NCBI GenBank assembly: GCA_934343915.1
Contig: CAKRIL010000010.1
Coordinates: 1-64,000, forward strand
DNA: 64,000 nucleotides
Direction: 5' to 3'
Origin: an uncultured Lachnospiraceae bacterium
Lineage (GTDB): Bacteria > Bacillota > Clostridia > Lachnospirales > Lachnospiraceae
Shown here: positions 9,417-19,239 of the stretch, in pieces
Position numbering within the stretch: the first letter of the stretch is position 1
How the letters are laid out: each line of letters starts with the position of its first letter
Program-made: the position numbers and the translations under genes
The notes under the pieces: model-generated
Databases searched by the model: none
The model's input: the letters and a program-made list of their open reading frames with translations, nothing else
What the model was told of the DNA's origin: nothing

Positions 9417-10028
9417 CTAAAGATTAAATTCTTCCATATCGTAATCTATGCTCGACTGGCTGTTTCTTATGCTCTCAAGCAGCCCGTCCTCATGAATAAC
9501 ATCCATAAATGCAAGAAATACCTGCATATCATATTCCTTGATATCCTCAATCATAATGCTGATTGCTTTGTCAAAATCATATGCTTCCCTGTACGGTCTC
9601 TCAGAGATAAGCGCGGTGAATGCATCCGCGACACGCATTATCCTCGCTCCGAGCGGTATCTGCTCTGCCTTGCGGTTATCGGGATAGCCGGAACCATCGT
9701 AGTTCTCATGATGATAGAGCACGGCTTCACAGATAGCATCATTATAGCCGTTCTTCTTCAATATCTCATAACCGAGCGTGGAATGCATTCTCATATACTG
9801 GATTTCCTCAATGAGCATGCCATTGGAATTACGTCCGTACAGATATGAAGACAGTCTGAGCTTACCTATATCATGAACCATCCCCGCAACAGCAAGATTG
9901 TAGCAGTCCTCCTGCGGCAGCCCAAGCTTCTTGGCAATAAGATATGTCAGATTACTCACACATACGCCATGCTTTATGCCGTCTATAAGGTCAATCTCCA
10001 ATATTGTTTTTGTCCACTCATCAGTCAT
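9417..10028 (-). CDS. HD-GYP domain phosphodiesterase
   Basis: 203 residues consisting almost only of the HD-GYP domain. GMVHDIGKLRL carries the HD metal ligands and LYHHENYDGSGYPDN the HHE plus GYP signature that separates c-di-GMP phosphodiesterases from other HD proteins. Predicted reaction: hydrolysis of c-di-GMP, perhaps to GMP. The start ATG overlaps the end of hemZ by eight bases (stop codon of hemZ inside the first codons), implying translational coupling; the ribosome binding site is weak, which fits coupling. No sensory domain is attached, so regulation is probably by expression or partner proteins. Confidence 0.88.
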   Translation of the reverse strand: MTDEWTKTILEIDLIDGIKHGVCVSNLTYLIAKKLGLPQEDCYNLAVAGMVHDIGKLRLSSYLYGRNSNGMLIEEIQYMRMHSTLGYEILKKNGYNDAICEAVLYHHENYDGSGYPDNRKAEQIPLGARIMRVADAFTALISERPYREAYDFDKAISIMIEDIKEYDMQVFLAFMDVIHEDGLLESIRNSQSSIDYDMEEFNL

Positions 10029-11514
10029 AAAAAAATCTTCTCTTTCTATCTATCATCTCGTCGACATTCTCAATATACGTCTTGACATCTTTTACATTCT
10101 CTACACGCTCGATACGATTCTCCTTTGGAAATACGACCTTGGTTGATGCACCGGCACCAACAGCCATAATCGTCTGCTTCTCTTCCATGATAAGAATGTT
10201 ATAGATTCCTTCCTTGCCCGGCTTTGAATAACCTACATTTTCAAAGTTGCCCGCCATATTCTTCTGTCTGTACAGATAGTACGGCTCCATTCCCATGGCA
10301 GCAGCATAGTCGGCAGTCATATTGATTATATCGTCGGTATTAATCATCGAATATGCCTTATATTTTTCCCACAGGATATTAAGACCGGCCGCACGCTTGA
10401 TGGCAAGTGAATGCACCGTGAGACTGTCAGGCGCAAGTGCTGCAACCTCATCCATGGTTCTTTTAATATAATCCTCGTTCTCACCCGGAAGCCCTATAAT
10501 GAGATCCATATTGATATTGTCAAAGCCGCATTCCCTTGCAAGAGCGAATGCATCCTTAACCTGACTTACCGTGTGTCTTCTTCCGATAAGCTTAAGCGTA
10601 TCATCATTCATCGTCTGGGGATTGATTGATATTCTGTTCACACCATGCTTCTTCATAACCATAAGCTTATCCTTGGTTATGCTGTCAGGTCTGCCCGCCT
10701 CGATCGTGTACTCCTTAAGCTTAGATGTGTCGAAGCTGTCCTCAAAAAATCCAAGCACCCTGTCAAGCTGCTCCGGTTCAAGCGTTGTCGGAGTTCCTCC
10801 GCCCATATAGAAGGTGTCAAGTGTCTTATCTTTCATAAGCTGCGAAGTGAATGCCATCTCCTTAAGCATCGCATCCACATAGGTATCAACCCTGTCCCTC
10901 CACACCGCAAGCGGATATGAAGTGAAGGAGCAGTACAGGCAGGTTGTCGGGCAGAACGGTATTCCTGCATACAGACTGTAACCGTTGTTATAGTCAATCT
11001 TCTCGAGCAGACGCTTTTCGTTCTCTGCCACCTTAATTGCAAGCTTTCCCTTGCGGGTGCTTACATAGTATTCCTTTTTAAGATAATCAATAATCTCCTG
11101 CTCGCTCTTATTCTCTTCCAAAAGTCCGTAGACAATCTTGGTAGGGCGCACACCGGTAAGTGTTCCCCAAGGGAGCTCCCTGTGCGTCATATCCTTTAAC
11201 ATGTCATACATCATTCGCTTGAAGCAGTTTCTCACAGCCTTTTTGCCGGTTGCCTTCTCCTGACGCTCATCCTCGTACTCGGAGTGCTCCTCTGTGGCAT
11301 CCCTGTGAAAATATATCCTGATGAGTCTTTCGCACTCGTCATCCTCATTATGCATCATCTGCTGTCTTATGACTCTCACCTGCACAAAAAGCTCCGGCTG
11401 CTCCTTATTCTCCTCGGGAACAGCCGTCACTATCTTTGCCTCAGGGAAGAATGCCTTGAGCATAACTCTCGAATCATTCTCCTGCTCCGCATCATTAAAT
11501 TCAAGTAATATCAT
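10021..11514 (-). CDS. hemZ: Coproporphyrinogen dehydrogenase-like radical SAM enzyme HemZ
   Basis: 497 residues. The radical SAM cluster motif PFCPTTCLYCSF (Cys188, Cys192, Cys195) follows an N-terminal ~180-residue region typical of HemZ. The glycine-rich MGGGTPTTL and IEAGRPDSI segments match the HemN/HemZ superfamily. Annotated homologues are assigned to oxygen-independent coproporphyrinogen III oxidation, although many Clostridia with hemZ lack a full haem pathway, so the substrate remains uncertain. It lies 32 bases after the MBL gene and overlaps the HD-GYP gene. Confidence 0.88.
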   Translation of the reverse strand: MILLEFNDAEQENDSRVMLKAFFPEAKIVTAVPEENKEQPELFVQVRVIRQQMMHNEDDECERLIRIYFHRDATEEHSEYEDERQEKATGKKAVRNCFKRMMYDMLKDMTHRELPWGTLTGVRPTKIVYGLLEENKSEQEIIDYLKKEYYVSTRKGKLAIKVAENEKRLLEKIDYNNGYSLYAGIPFCPTTCLYCSFTSYPLAVWRDRVDTYVDAMLKEMAFTSQLMKDKTLDTFYMGGGTPTTLEPEQLDRVLGFFEDSFDTSKLKEYTIEAGRPDSITKDKLMVMKKHGVNRISINPQTMNDDTLKLIGRRHTVSQVKDAFALARECGFDNINMDLIIGLPGENEDYIKRTMDEVAALAPDSLTVHSLAIKRAAGLNILWEKYKAYSMINTDDIINMTADYAAAMGMEPYYLYRQKNMAGNFENVGYSKPGKEGIYNILIMEEKQTIMAVGAGASTKVVFPKENRIERVENVKDVKTYIENVDEMIDRKRRFFYD

Positions 11515-11546
11515 ATATTATACAACCTCAGTTAAAATTTTTAAAA

Positions 11547-12215
11547 TCAACCGCCAACGAACGGATTATTCACGCGCTCATAGCCTATCGTCGTGCTCTC
11601 ACCGTGTCCCGGATATACCTGCACATCATCAGGCAGGCTGAAAAGCTCCGCTTTTATTGCATTGTTAAGCTGTGATGCGCTTCCGGTAGGAAAATCACTT
11701 CTTCCCACTGAACCTGCGAACAGAGTATCCCCGCTGAACAAGGTCTTCTGCTCCTCAAAATAATAGCATACACTACCTATGGTATGCCCCGGCACGGAAA
11801 TTGTTCTTATTTTGAACCCGGCAAATGAAAGTTCTTCTCCCGGTCTAAAATACTCATCAGCCTCAAGCTTCATTCCCGTCCCCGTAAAAGGCATTGACAG
11901 ATTCTTATTCTCATCCGTCATCACGCCTCTCTCGTTCTCACCTGCATATACCTTAATGTTATATCTTTTTCTGAGCTCATCTGCTGCCAGCATGTGGTCA
12001 AAATGTCCATGTGTGAGAAGAATTGCGGCAGGTCTTAAATTATACCTTGCAAGCATAGCCTCTATGCGTGAAGCCTCTGCCGCAGGGTCAATAATGACTG
12101 CGTCCTTAACCACACCGGCATCGGCATATCCGCCCGGTGTCCTGACACCGCCGTCAAATACCGCATAACAGTTGGTCGCACACATTCCAAGTACAGCATT
12201 CTCTATTCTTATCAT
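11547..12215 (-). CDS. MBL-fold metallohydrolase, glyoxalase II-like
   Basis: 222 residues. LLTHGHFDHMLA is the HxHxDH zinc motif; VPGHTIGSVCYYF and LFSGDTLFAGSVGRSDFP supply further ligands and the typical YqgX/GloB-like pattern. Likely a small thioester or similar hydrolase; the substrate is unknown. Its ATG overlaps the relA stop (ATGA overlap of four bases), so it is translationally coupled to relA. Confidence 0.85.
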   Translation of the reverse strand: MIRIENAVLGMCATNCYAVFDGGVRTPGGYADAGVVKDAVIIDPAAEASRIEAMLARYNLRPAAILLTHGHFDHMLAADELRKRYNIKVYAGENERGVMTDENKNLSMPFTGTGMKLEADEYFRPGEELSFAGFKIRTISVPGHTIGSVCYYFEEQKTLFSGDTLFAGSVGRSDFPTGSASQLNNAIKAELFSLPDDVQVYPGHGESTTIGYERVNNPFVGG

Positions 12216-14506
12216 GAATTAGTCCTCTCAATATCAAGCACGCCCTCGACATTCCGAAGCTTGTCAACAAGGTGTCTTAACTGTTCAAGTCCCTTTATGT
12301 CAAAGGACATGGAAATGGTCGCCGTTCCCTGCTTGCTTGTACGGCAGTTCATGCTTGTGACATCAATCTTGTTCTCCGTGAGAATCTTGGATATATCGAC
12401 AAGCATTCCCGTTCTGTTGTTGGCAAATATCTTGATCTCGGTGGAATAGCTCTCGCCATTCTCCTTATAAGCCATCTCCTGCCACTCGGCATCGATTATT
12501 CGCGCTCTGTCAGACTCAGGAAGATTGATAATGTTCGTGCAGTCCGTTCTGTGAATGGACACACCCCTCCCTCTTGTGACAAAGCCGACAATCTCATCAC
12601 CCGGAACAGGTGAACAGCACTTCGAGAAGCGGACGGCAACGTCATGTATACCCTTAACGACGATACCGCTCTTGGACTTCTCAGGCACGGCAGGCTTATC
12701 CTTATTGTCTGCCTGTGTCTGCTCAAGCACCTGTGCATCCGTTATCTCCTTGCGGTGCTTCTTCTCATACTCCTCCTGAAGCTTGTTTACAACCTGTCCT
12801 TCCTTGAGAGCTCCGTGTCCCACGGCAGCGACCACCGAATCCCAGTCGCGGAAGCCGTACTTAGTCAGAACCTTCTCAACAAATTCAGGCTTAAATATAT
12901 CTGAAAACTGAATATTCTTAGTCTTGCAGTATGTGGCTATAAGGTCTTTTCCCTTAAGGATGTTATCCTCCTTAAGCTCCGCCTTGAACCACTGATTAAT
13001 CTTAGTCTTAGCCTGTGCGCTCTTGACGATGTTGAGCCAGTCACGGCTAGGTCCCTTGGAATTTTGGGACGTGATAATCTCGACACGGTCACCGTTCTTA
13101 AGCACATAATCGATGGTGACAAGCTTGCCGTTGACTCTTGCTCCCACCATCTTGTTGCCTACCGCGCTGTGAATGCTGTACGCAAAGTCCACAGGTGTGG
13201 AACCTGCCGGAAGATTCTTTACATCTCCTGACGGTGTGAAGCAGTATACATTGTCGGAGAAGAGGTTCATATCATTCTTGATAAGGCTTAAGAACTCCTT
13301 GTTGTCAGAGGTATCTCTCTGCCACTCAAGTATCTGTCTGAGCCATGCAAGCTTAGCCTCCTCATTGTCCCCGTCCTTCGTTCCGTCAATATTCTCCTTG
13401 TACTTCCAGTGTGCTGCAATACCGTACTCTGCCGTGCGGTGCATCTCATAGGTACGAATCTGTATCTCGAAAGGCTGACCGTTAGGCGCAATAAGTGTCG
13501 TATGAAGCGACTGGTACATATTAGGCTTCGGCATCGCGATATAATCCTTGAAGCGTCCCGGAATCGGCTTATATATCTCATGTATAACGCCGAGTGCCGC
13601 ATAACAGTCCTTCACTGTTTCCACAAGTATTCTTACCGCAAAAAGGTCATATATCTGGTCAAGGGTCTTGTCCTGATTAACCATCTTCCTGTATATGCTG
13701 AAGAAATGCTTAACTCGTCCATCAATCTCACAGTCTATTCCTGCTGCCTCGACATGCTCCTTCACCTCAGCGATAATATTCCTTACGAATTCCTCCCTCG
13801 CATCCTTGCTTAAGGCTATCTCTTTTGCAAGCTTCTCATACACCTCAGGCTGGAGATATTTAAGTGAGAGGTCATCAAGCTCTATCTTAATCTTGGAGAT
13901 ACCGAGTCTCTGTGCAATAGGAGCGTATATATCCATTGTCTCCCTTGCCTTCTCCTTCTGCTTCTCAGGCTTCTGGTACTGAAGTGTTCTCATATTGTGC
14001 AGTCTGTCCGCAAGCTTTACAAGAATAACTCTTATATCCTTCGCCATGGCGAGAAACATCTTACGAAGATTCTCCGCCTGAAGTTCTATCTTGTCGGCTG
14101 AGTAATTGAGCTGTGTGAGCTTCGTAACACCGTCAACAAGCAGTGCTATCTCTTCTCCGAATTCTTTTACTATATCATCATAGGTCATCGCCGTATCTTC
14201 CACAACGTCATGTAAGAGTCCGGCAACGATAGTCTCCTTATCAAGCTCTAACTGTGCCAAAATGATTGCAACACAAATAGGATGTATAATGTACGGCTCT
14301 CCCGACTTACGCATCTGACCTTCATGTGCCTTCTTTGCTACCTGATACGCCTTATCAATCAGCGACAAATCCGTGGACGGGTGGTACTTAAGCACTTCCT
14401 TCTTAAGCTCCTCATACAGCTCGTCCGGGCTTGTAAAGTCCGCAGGACATGACAAAGGCTCCTCATCTATTTTTCTTTTTGTTCGTAAAATAACTTCATC
14501 CGGCAT
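12212..14506 (-). CDS. relA: Bifunctional (p)ppGpp synthetase/hydrolase RelA/SpoT
   Basis: 764 residues. In order: an HD hydrolase domain (YIIHPICVAIILAQL, then GLLHDVVEDT with intact His-Asp), the synthetase domain (EIQIRTYEMHRTAEYGIAAH), a TGS domain (CFTPSGDVKNLPAGSTPVDF) and a C-terminal ACT domain (EIKIFANNRTGMLVDISKIL). The intact HD motif and full length indicate a long bifunctional Rel of the Firmicute type controlling the stringent response. The ribosome binding site is GAGGTGA. A promoter with TTGCAT-17-TATAAT lies just upstream. It heads a run of co-directional genes ending at 4663. Confidence 0.95.
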   Translation of the reverse strand: MPDEVILRTKRKIDEEPLSCPADFTSPDELYEELKKEVLKYHPSTDLSLIDKAYQVAKKAHEGQMRKSGEPYIIHPICVAIILAQLELDKETIVAGLLHDVVEDTAMTYDDIVKEFGEEIALLVDGVTKLTQLNYSADKIELQAENLRKMFLAMAKDIRVILVKLADRLHNMRTLQYQKPEKQKEKARETMDIYAPIAQRLGISKIKIELDDLSLKYLQPEVYEKLAKEIALSKDAREEFVRNIIAEVKEHVEAAGIDCEIDGRVKHFFSIYRKMVNQDKTLDQIYDLFAVRILVETVKDCYAALGVIHEIYKPIPGRFKDYIAMPKPNMYQSLHTTLIAPNGQPFEIQIRTYEMHRTAEYGIAAHWKYKENIDGTKDGDNEEAKLAWLRQILEWQRDTSDNKEFLSLIKNDMNLFSDNVYCFTPSGDVKNLPAGSTPVDFAYSIHSAVGNKMVGARVNGKLVTIDYVLKNGDRVEIITSQNSKGPSRDWLNIVKSAQAKTKINQWFKAELKEDNILKGKDLIATYCKTKNIQFSDIFKPEFVEKVLTKYGFRDWDSVVAAVGHGALKEGQVVNKLQEEYEKKHRKEITDAQVLEQTQADNKDKPAVPEKSKSGIVVKGIHDVAVRFSKCCSPVPGDEIVGFVTRGRGVSIHRTDCTNIINLPESDRARIIDAEWQEMAYKENGESYSTEIKIFANNRTGMLVDISKILTENKIDVTSMNCRTSKQGTATISMSFDIKGLEQLRHLVDKLRNVEGVLDIERTNS

Positions 14507-14539
14507 GCAATCACCTCTAAAATATAAGCTTATTTTTTA

Positions 14540-14568
14540 ATTATAAAATTATTCCGGTAAAAATGCAA
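14540..14568 (-). promoter_or_regulatory. Predicted sigma-A promoter of relA
   Basis: On the minus strand, -35 TTGCAT (14563-14568) and -10 TATAAT (14540-14545) are separated by 17 bases, about 35 bases upstream of the relA start codon. The -10 is perfect and the -35 differs at two positions. Confidence 0.7.
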
Positions 14569-14626
14569 ATATATTATTCTGAATTTATGATACCGGCTCA
14601 TAATACCCGTAAAACTGTACCAAAAA

Positions 14627-14661
14627 AGGCATCATCGCCATATATCATGGCAACGATGCCT
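14627..14661 (-). terminator. Intrinsic terminator downstream of apt
   Basis: On the minus strand AGGCATC pairs with GATGCCT, with further pairing of GCCAT and ATGGC inside, and TTTTTT follows directly. It lies 15 bases after the apt stop and separates apt from the relA promoter. Confidence 0.85.
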
Positions 14662-14675
14662 GATTATCATATCAA

Positions 14676-15200
14676 TTATTTGCCTTCGTAGCGGATAACT
14701 GAAGCAACATCATACTTGGCAAGCTTCCTGCGTCCGTCAAGACCTGCGAGCTCCATAAGGAACACAATCTTAACCACCTCGCCGCCAAGCTGCTCTACAA
14801 GCTTGGTGATAGCTTCAATCGTACCGCCTGTTGCGATAAGGTCGTCGATAATAACTACCTTCTGACCCGGCTTGATTGAATCCTTGTGCATCTCAATAAC
14901 AGCACTGCCGTACTCTAAGTCATACTCCATTGAAACTGTCTCACAAGGAAGCTTACCCTTCTTACGAACAGGAACGAATGCCTTCTTCATATTGTATGCA
15001 ACAGGCACACCGAAGATAAAGCCTCTTGACTCAGGACCTACAACGACATCAAAATCAACGCCCTTAAGCTTGTCCATAATTCCGTCGATTGAGAGCTGAA
15101 GTCCGTCAGCCTCCTGCAATACGCTTGTCACATCACGGAAAATGATTCCCGGCTCCGGGAAATCCGGTATGCTTCTTACATAATCTTCAAGTTTCTTCAT
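14676..15200 (-). CDS. apt: Adenine phosphoribosyltransferase
   Basis: 174 residues, normal length. It converts adenine and PRPP to AMP in purine salvage. VVIIDDLIATGGTI is the PRPP-binding motif, and the N-terminal IPDFPEPGIIFRDVT and VGPESRGFIFG are diagnostic of Apt. Followed by a clear terminator. Upstream is galE on the same strand with an 88-base gap. Confidence 0.96.
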   Translation of the reverse strand: MKKLEDYVRSIPDFPEPGIIFRDVTSVLQEADGLQLSIDGIMDKLKGVDFDVVVGPESRGFIFGVPVAYNMKKAFVPVRKKGKLPCETVSMEYDLEYGSAVIEMHKDSIKPGQKVVIIDDLIATGGTIEAITKLVEQLGGEVVKIVFLMELAGLDGRRKLAKYDVASVIRYEGK

Positions 15201-15288
15201 AGCCTAATATATCCTCCAAAATTTATGTTCATCATATACTTAACTGACCGATATATTCTATCAGCACTTGTCCGTATAGTCAACAACT

Positions 15289-16299
15289 TTAGTAGCCGTT
15301 CGGATTATTCTTCTGGAATCTCCATGAATCCTCGCACATTTTCTTTAGATCTCTCTCTGCCTTCCAGTGAAGTTCCTTCTCCGCAAGCGATGCATCTGCA
15401 TAGCATGTAGCGATATCTCCGGCACGTCTTGGCTTAATCACATAAGGAATCTTGATTCCGTTAGCTGCCTCGAAGCTCTTAACTATATCGAGAACAGAGC
15501 TTCCCTTGCCTGTTCCGAGGTTATATATCTTAAGACCCGGATTCTCCTTAATCTTCTCCATAGCCCTTACATGTCCGATGGCAAGGTCAACTACATGAAT
15601 ATAATCTCTCACACCTGTTCCGTCCGGTGTGTCATAATCGTTGCCGAATACTGACAGTTCCTTAAGCCTTCCGACAGCAACCTGTGTGATATAAGGCATA
15701 AGATTGTTAGGTATTCCGTTAGGATTCTCACCTATAAGACCGCTCTCATGTGCTCCGATAGGGTTGAAGTAACGAAGCAGAATTACATTCCACTCGTTGT
15801 CCGCTCTGTAAAGGTCTGACAAAATCTGCTCAAGCATTGACTTCGTCCATCCGTAAGGATTGGTACACTGTCCCTTAGGACACTCTTCAGTAATAGGAAT
15901 AAATGCAGGATTGCCATATACGGTAGCAGATGATGAGAATACAATATTCTTCACATTGTGCTTTCTCATGACATCAAGAAGAACAAGCGTACCTGAAATA
16001 TTATTCGTATAATACTCAAGCGGCTTGACAACCGACTCACCAACTGCCTTAAGTCCTGCAAAATGAATACAGGAGTCAATCTGCTCCTTGTCAAATACTT
16101 CATTAAGTCCATCTCTATCGGCAATATCCACCTTATAGAACTTAACCTTCTTTCCGACAATCTGCTCAACTCTCTCGATTGACTTCTCGCTGGCATTGAC
16201 AAGGTTGTCCACAACAACGACATCATAGCCCGCATTCATAAGCTCAACTACTGTATGGCTTCCGATAAAACCTGCTCCACCTGTAACAAGAATTGACAT
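15289..16299 (-). CDS. galE: UDP-glucose 4-epimerase
   Basis: 336 residues from the chosen start. The NAD-binding Rossmann motif is [18 protein letters not shown]. The catalytic region reads [10 protein letters not shown] and [15 protein letters not shown] (YxxxK). It interconverts UDP-glucose and UDP-galactose. The frame opens at 16320, but AGGGAGGAATTAGCT lies inside that extension directly before the ATG at 16299, so the first seven codons are leader. Its position behind glycosyltransferases and LicD suggests supply of UDP-galactose for a surface glycan. Confidence 0.95.
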   Translation of the reverse strand: MSILVTGGAGFIGSHTVVELMNAGYDVVVVDNLVNASEKSIERVEQIVGKKVKFYKVDIADRDGLNEVFDKEQIDSCIHFAGLKAVGESVVKPLEYYTNNISGTLVLLDVMRKHNVKNIVFSSSATVYGNPAFIPITEECPKGQCTNPYGWTKSMLEQILSDLYRADNEWNVILLRYFNPIGAHESGLIGENPNGIPNNLMPYITQVAVGRLKELSVFGNDYDTPDGTGVRDYIHVVDLAIGHVRAMEKIKENPGLKIYNLGTGKGSSVLDIVKSFEAANGIKIPYVIKPRRAGDIATCYADASLAEKELHWKAERDLKKMCEDSWRFQKNNPNGY

Positions 16300-16344
16300 A
16301 GCTAATTCCTCCCTAAACAATTCAATAATGAAAAGTTGTTAAAT

Positions 16345-17160
16345 TTATAACGAATTACTTTTCTGACTATCAGTATACCAATGTATCAGGATTCTTGCAA
16401 TCCATTTTGGCCAAAATTTACAAAACATGCTGTAATCTTCCTGTGTCCTGCTGTTATCGGCAATAAGCTCCGAGGTCGTGGACTCCTGATGTATGCGGTG
16501 AAAGCACAGCATATTCTTGTTGTACAGAAAGCCTCCCTTAAGTCTTGACAGCTTCTCCCATGCTTCCCAGTCCACATTGCTCTTCATGCCGACAGTGAAT
16601 ATCTTCTCCGGCATTTCTTCCATATTAAATGTGACTGATGGGCAGCACACCGGATTACCCATCGACAATATTCTTCTTCTGACCCACACTGAATGTGAGA
16701 ACAGCTTATGCTCCTTAGTGCCTATACCAAGCGGGAACAGCATGAGCCGCTTGACCGACAGCAGCTTATTCTTCTCACACACTGCGCCGTTGCGCAGCTC
16801 GCCGTAATTCGTGAAGAAGATAAGAGGCTTTTTGTCATTCTCCATGGCATGAATACATTCTGCAGTGTAATTCCTCTTGTAGGTATCATCCTGATGTGCC
16901 ACGGTGACATACTTCGTCTTCGCCCTGCTTATTCCGAAGTTCCAGTCGGCGCTTATTCCCTTTTCACCCTCATTGACAAAAAGCTCTATTCCGTGCTTGT
17001 CAGCAATATTCTTTATATAATCGCACGGTGTTGAGGTCGCCATGATTATTGTACTTTTCACCGTCTGATTCTCAAGCGACTCAATACAATCCTCCAAAAA
17101 GGCGCTCTCCTTATAAGCACATATTACAAACGTGTGCTTATCCGAATAATCTTTTTTCAT
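16345..17160 (-). CDS. Family 2 glycosyltransferase
   Basis: 271 residues. The N-terminal FVICAYKESAFLEDCIESL and the VTVAHQDDTYKRNY segment (QDD in the DxD position) fit a GT2-type GT-A fold. No membrane segments, so probably a peripheral cytosolic enzyme. Acceptor and sugar are unknown. It lies between galE and a second GT2 gene, with gaps of 45 and 32 bases, in the surface-glycan cluster. Confidence 0.8.
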   Translation of the reverse strand: MKKDYSDKHTFVICAYKESAFLEDCIESLENQTVKSTIIMATSTPCDYIKNIADKHGIELFVNEGEKGISADWNFGISRAKTKYVTVAHQDDTYKRNYTAECIHAMENDKKPLIFFTNYGELRNGAVCEKNKLLSVKRLMLFPLGIGTKEHKLFSHSVWVRRRILSMGNPVCCPSVTFNMEEMPEKIFTVGMKSNVDWEAWEKLSRLKGGFLYNKNMLCFHRIHQESTTSELIADNSRTQEDYSMFCKFWPKWIARILIHWYTDSQKSNSL

Positions 17161-17192
17161 AAAATCCTCGTTTCCGTATCACAGTCCACACA

Positions 17193-18341
17193 TTACTTAT
17201 GCTTAATCTCAAGAATTCCTATAAAGAAGCTTCCGAACAGTACCTGAACGCCCGTCACCATGAACGTCACGGCAGGAATCGTAAGTCTCATCATCTGCTG
17301 AGGGTCTAACTGACCGAAGTTCTTAGTGTTCCAGCCCACAAGCGCCATAATTGTCAGGACAAGTCCGATGATAAAGAACACCGCTCCTATGAATATTCCC
17401 TTGTCAACCGTAAAGAACCTCTTCTTTGGATTCTCAGGCATCGGGATGAAGCCCGTCATTCTCGCATAAGTTCTTGTAAATGCGTTAAAAAGTATAAGAT
17501 TAACGCCTATCATAAGCATAGCCGATGAATACAGTAATGTATTGATGTCGAAGCCCACTGCACCTATTGTTATGGTGTTGGCTGCAAGGAAGCACATAAG
17601 CACTGCTCCGAATGCCGTAAAAAATATTCCCGGATAGAGGAAGAGCCAGCTTGGGCTGTGCATAAGCAGGAACTTAAGATGTCTCCAGCCGTCGTGGAAG
17701 CTTCTAAGATGCGGCGCTCTGCTTCTTCCGTCAGGTGAAAGCGTCGTCGGAACCTCCGTAATCTTAAGCTTGTACAGTGTAGCCTTAACCACCATCTCGC
17801 TTGCATACTCCATACCTATTGTCTGAAGTCCGAGCTTCATAATGGAATCTCTCTTATAACCGCGCAGTCCGCAGTGAAAGTCTCTGATATCGCTCTTATA
17901 GAACAGTCTTCCGATGAAGGACAGCACAGGATTGCCGATATATCTGTGAAGCGGCGGCATCGCGCCCTTCGCAATTCCTCCCTTGAAGCGGTTGCCCATA
18001 ACAAGGTCGTAACCCTCCCTTAACTTGCTTAAGAAAGGCATAAGGTTGAGGAAATCATAGCTGTCGTCGGCATCACCCATGATGACATACTCACCCCTGG
18101 CTGCCTCACAGCCTCCGATGAGTGCTGCGCCGTAGCCTCTCTGCTCAATCGGAACCACTCTCGCTCCTGCCTTGGCTGCAATCTCGCGTGAGCCGTCAGT
18201 ACTTCCGTTGTCCGCGATAAGCACCTCACCGTTCACATTATTCTCTTTAAGAAAGGTCTGGGCCTTCCTTATACAGGTCTCCAATGTCTCCGCCTCATTA
18301 AGACAAGGCATGAGAATTGTAAGTTCATACTCATAGGACAT
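17193..18341 (-). CDS. Polyisoprenyl-phosphate-type GT2 glycosyltransferase with membrane domain
   Basis: About 382 residues. The N-terminal GT2 domain has LTILMPCLNEAETLETCI, IADNGSTDGS and MGDADDSYDF (DxD). The C-terminal ~150 residues hold about four hydrophobic segments. This architecture resembles dolichol/undecaprenyl-phosphate glucosyl or mannosyl transferases. Two ATGs are possible at 18347 and 18341; AGGAG is too close to the first and well placed for the second. It is 11 bases downstream of licD. Confidence 0.82.
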   Translation of the reverse strand: MSYEYELTILMPCLNEAETLETCIRKAQTFLKENNVNGEVLIADNGSTDGSREIAAKAGARVVPIEQRGYGAALIGGCEAARGEYVIMGDADDSYDFLNLMPFLSKLREGYDLVMGNRFKGGIAKGAMPPLHRYIGNPVLSFIGRLFYKSDIRDFHCGLRGYKRDSIMKLGLQTIGMEYASEMVVKATLYKLKITEVPTTLSPDGRSRAPHLRSFHDGWRHLKFLLMHSPSWLFLYPGIFFTAFGAVLMCFLAANTITIGAVGFDINTLLYSSAMLMIGVNLILFNAFTRTYARMTGFIPMPENPKKRFFTVDKGIFIGAVFFIIGLVLTIMALVGWNTKNFGQLDPQQMMRLTIPAVTFMVTGVQVLFGSFFIGILEIKHK

Positions 18342-18352
18342 AGTCATGTCTC

Positions 18353-19222
18353 CTATCTGTTCATATTGTTGTCCGCATACGGACCGAAATCAAGCTCATA
18401 CGGAAAATGCGTCTTTCTCTTCTCGACAGGCGGCGGTGTCATGTAGTCACCGTACATCTTTGTCAGAAGCTCCTCAAGGTGATTCGGAAAAGGAAGAGTC
18501 GTATCCTCATACGGCAGCTCCCTTAACGGATATATATCATCAACCGAGAACGTATTGGTATACGGAAGCGGGTCACAAAAATATGCTATTCTCTTGGTTT
18601 CCACATTCTCATAGCGTCTGTTCGCCTTCTCGCGCTTCATATACAGCCATTCCTTGGATATTCCGAGCCGCTTCATCACATGATGTCCCGCAACACAGGC
18701 TGCCGTGACAAGCTTAGCCGTGATACCATGCACATACAGATAAGGTCTCGGAATGCTTCTGAGTATAAGAAGCTTGCCCCAGAACCATGCCGTCCACATC
18801 TGCAGCCAGTAAGCTATCTTACCGTCAGCGGCATTGTCAAGTGCATACAGGTCGAGGAATATTCCCCAGTTACAGTCAACATCCTTCATAGAGTATTCCC
18901 TGAACTTAGTACCCTTAAGCACAAGCCTTGTGGTTGCAAGCGGATAATTAATATCTGTCTCAGTGTTGAGAACCTCATACTTATCCCCCATCTGCTCAGT
19001 CACAAGCTCCATGAAGCGCTCATAATCCTTCCTCGGCATGGAAATATCTATATCATCATCCCAAGGAATATATCCCTTATGTCTGAGTGCACCTATACCG
19101 GTTCCGGCATAGCCGAAATATGTCAGATTGTTCTCATCACATATCCTCTTAAAATCCGTAAGAATCTCCATCTCAAGCTTTTGCAGGTGCTTAAGCTGCT
19201 CAGGCTCATAAAACTTTGGCAT
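18353..19222 (-). CDS. LicD family phosphotransferase
   Basis: 289 residues from the preferred start. The motif IGALRHKGYIPWDDDIDISM carries the Asp-rich LicD/nucleotidyltransferase-like active site. LicD proteins transfer phosphocholine, or in related proteins other phospho-groups, onto cell-surface polymers; no licABC choline genes are present here, so the group transferred is open. The ATG at 19222 is preceded by GGAGGAG; a frame seven codons longer includes that ribosome binding site and is rejected. It lies 17 bases after the sugar isomerase-like gene. Confidence 0.83.
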   Translation of the reverse strand: MPKFYEPEQLKHLQKLEMEILTDFKRICDENNLTYFGYAGTGIGALRHKGYIPWDDDIDISMPRKDYERFMELVTEQMGDKYEVLNTETDINYPLATTRLVLKGTKFREYSMKDVDCNWGIFLDLYALDNAADGKIAYWLQMWTAWFWGKLLILRSIPRPYLYVHGITAKLVTAACVAGHHVMKRLGISKEWLYMKREKANRRYENVETKRIAYFCDPLPYTNTFSVDDIYPLRELPYEDTTLPFPNHLEELLTKMYGDYMTPPPVEKRKTHFPYELDFGPYADNNMNR

Positions 19223-19239
19223 AATACTCCTCCAAACTA

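Noticed and set aside
9072..9848. 258-codon open frame on the plus strand
   Set aside because: It runs antisense across the chemoreceptor N-terminus and the HD-GYP gene, both with clear motifs on the other strand; its product looks like no family and has no ribosome binding site.
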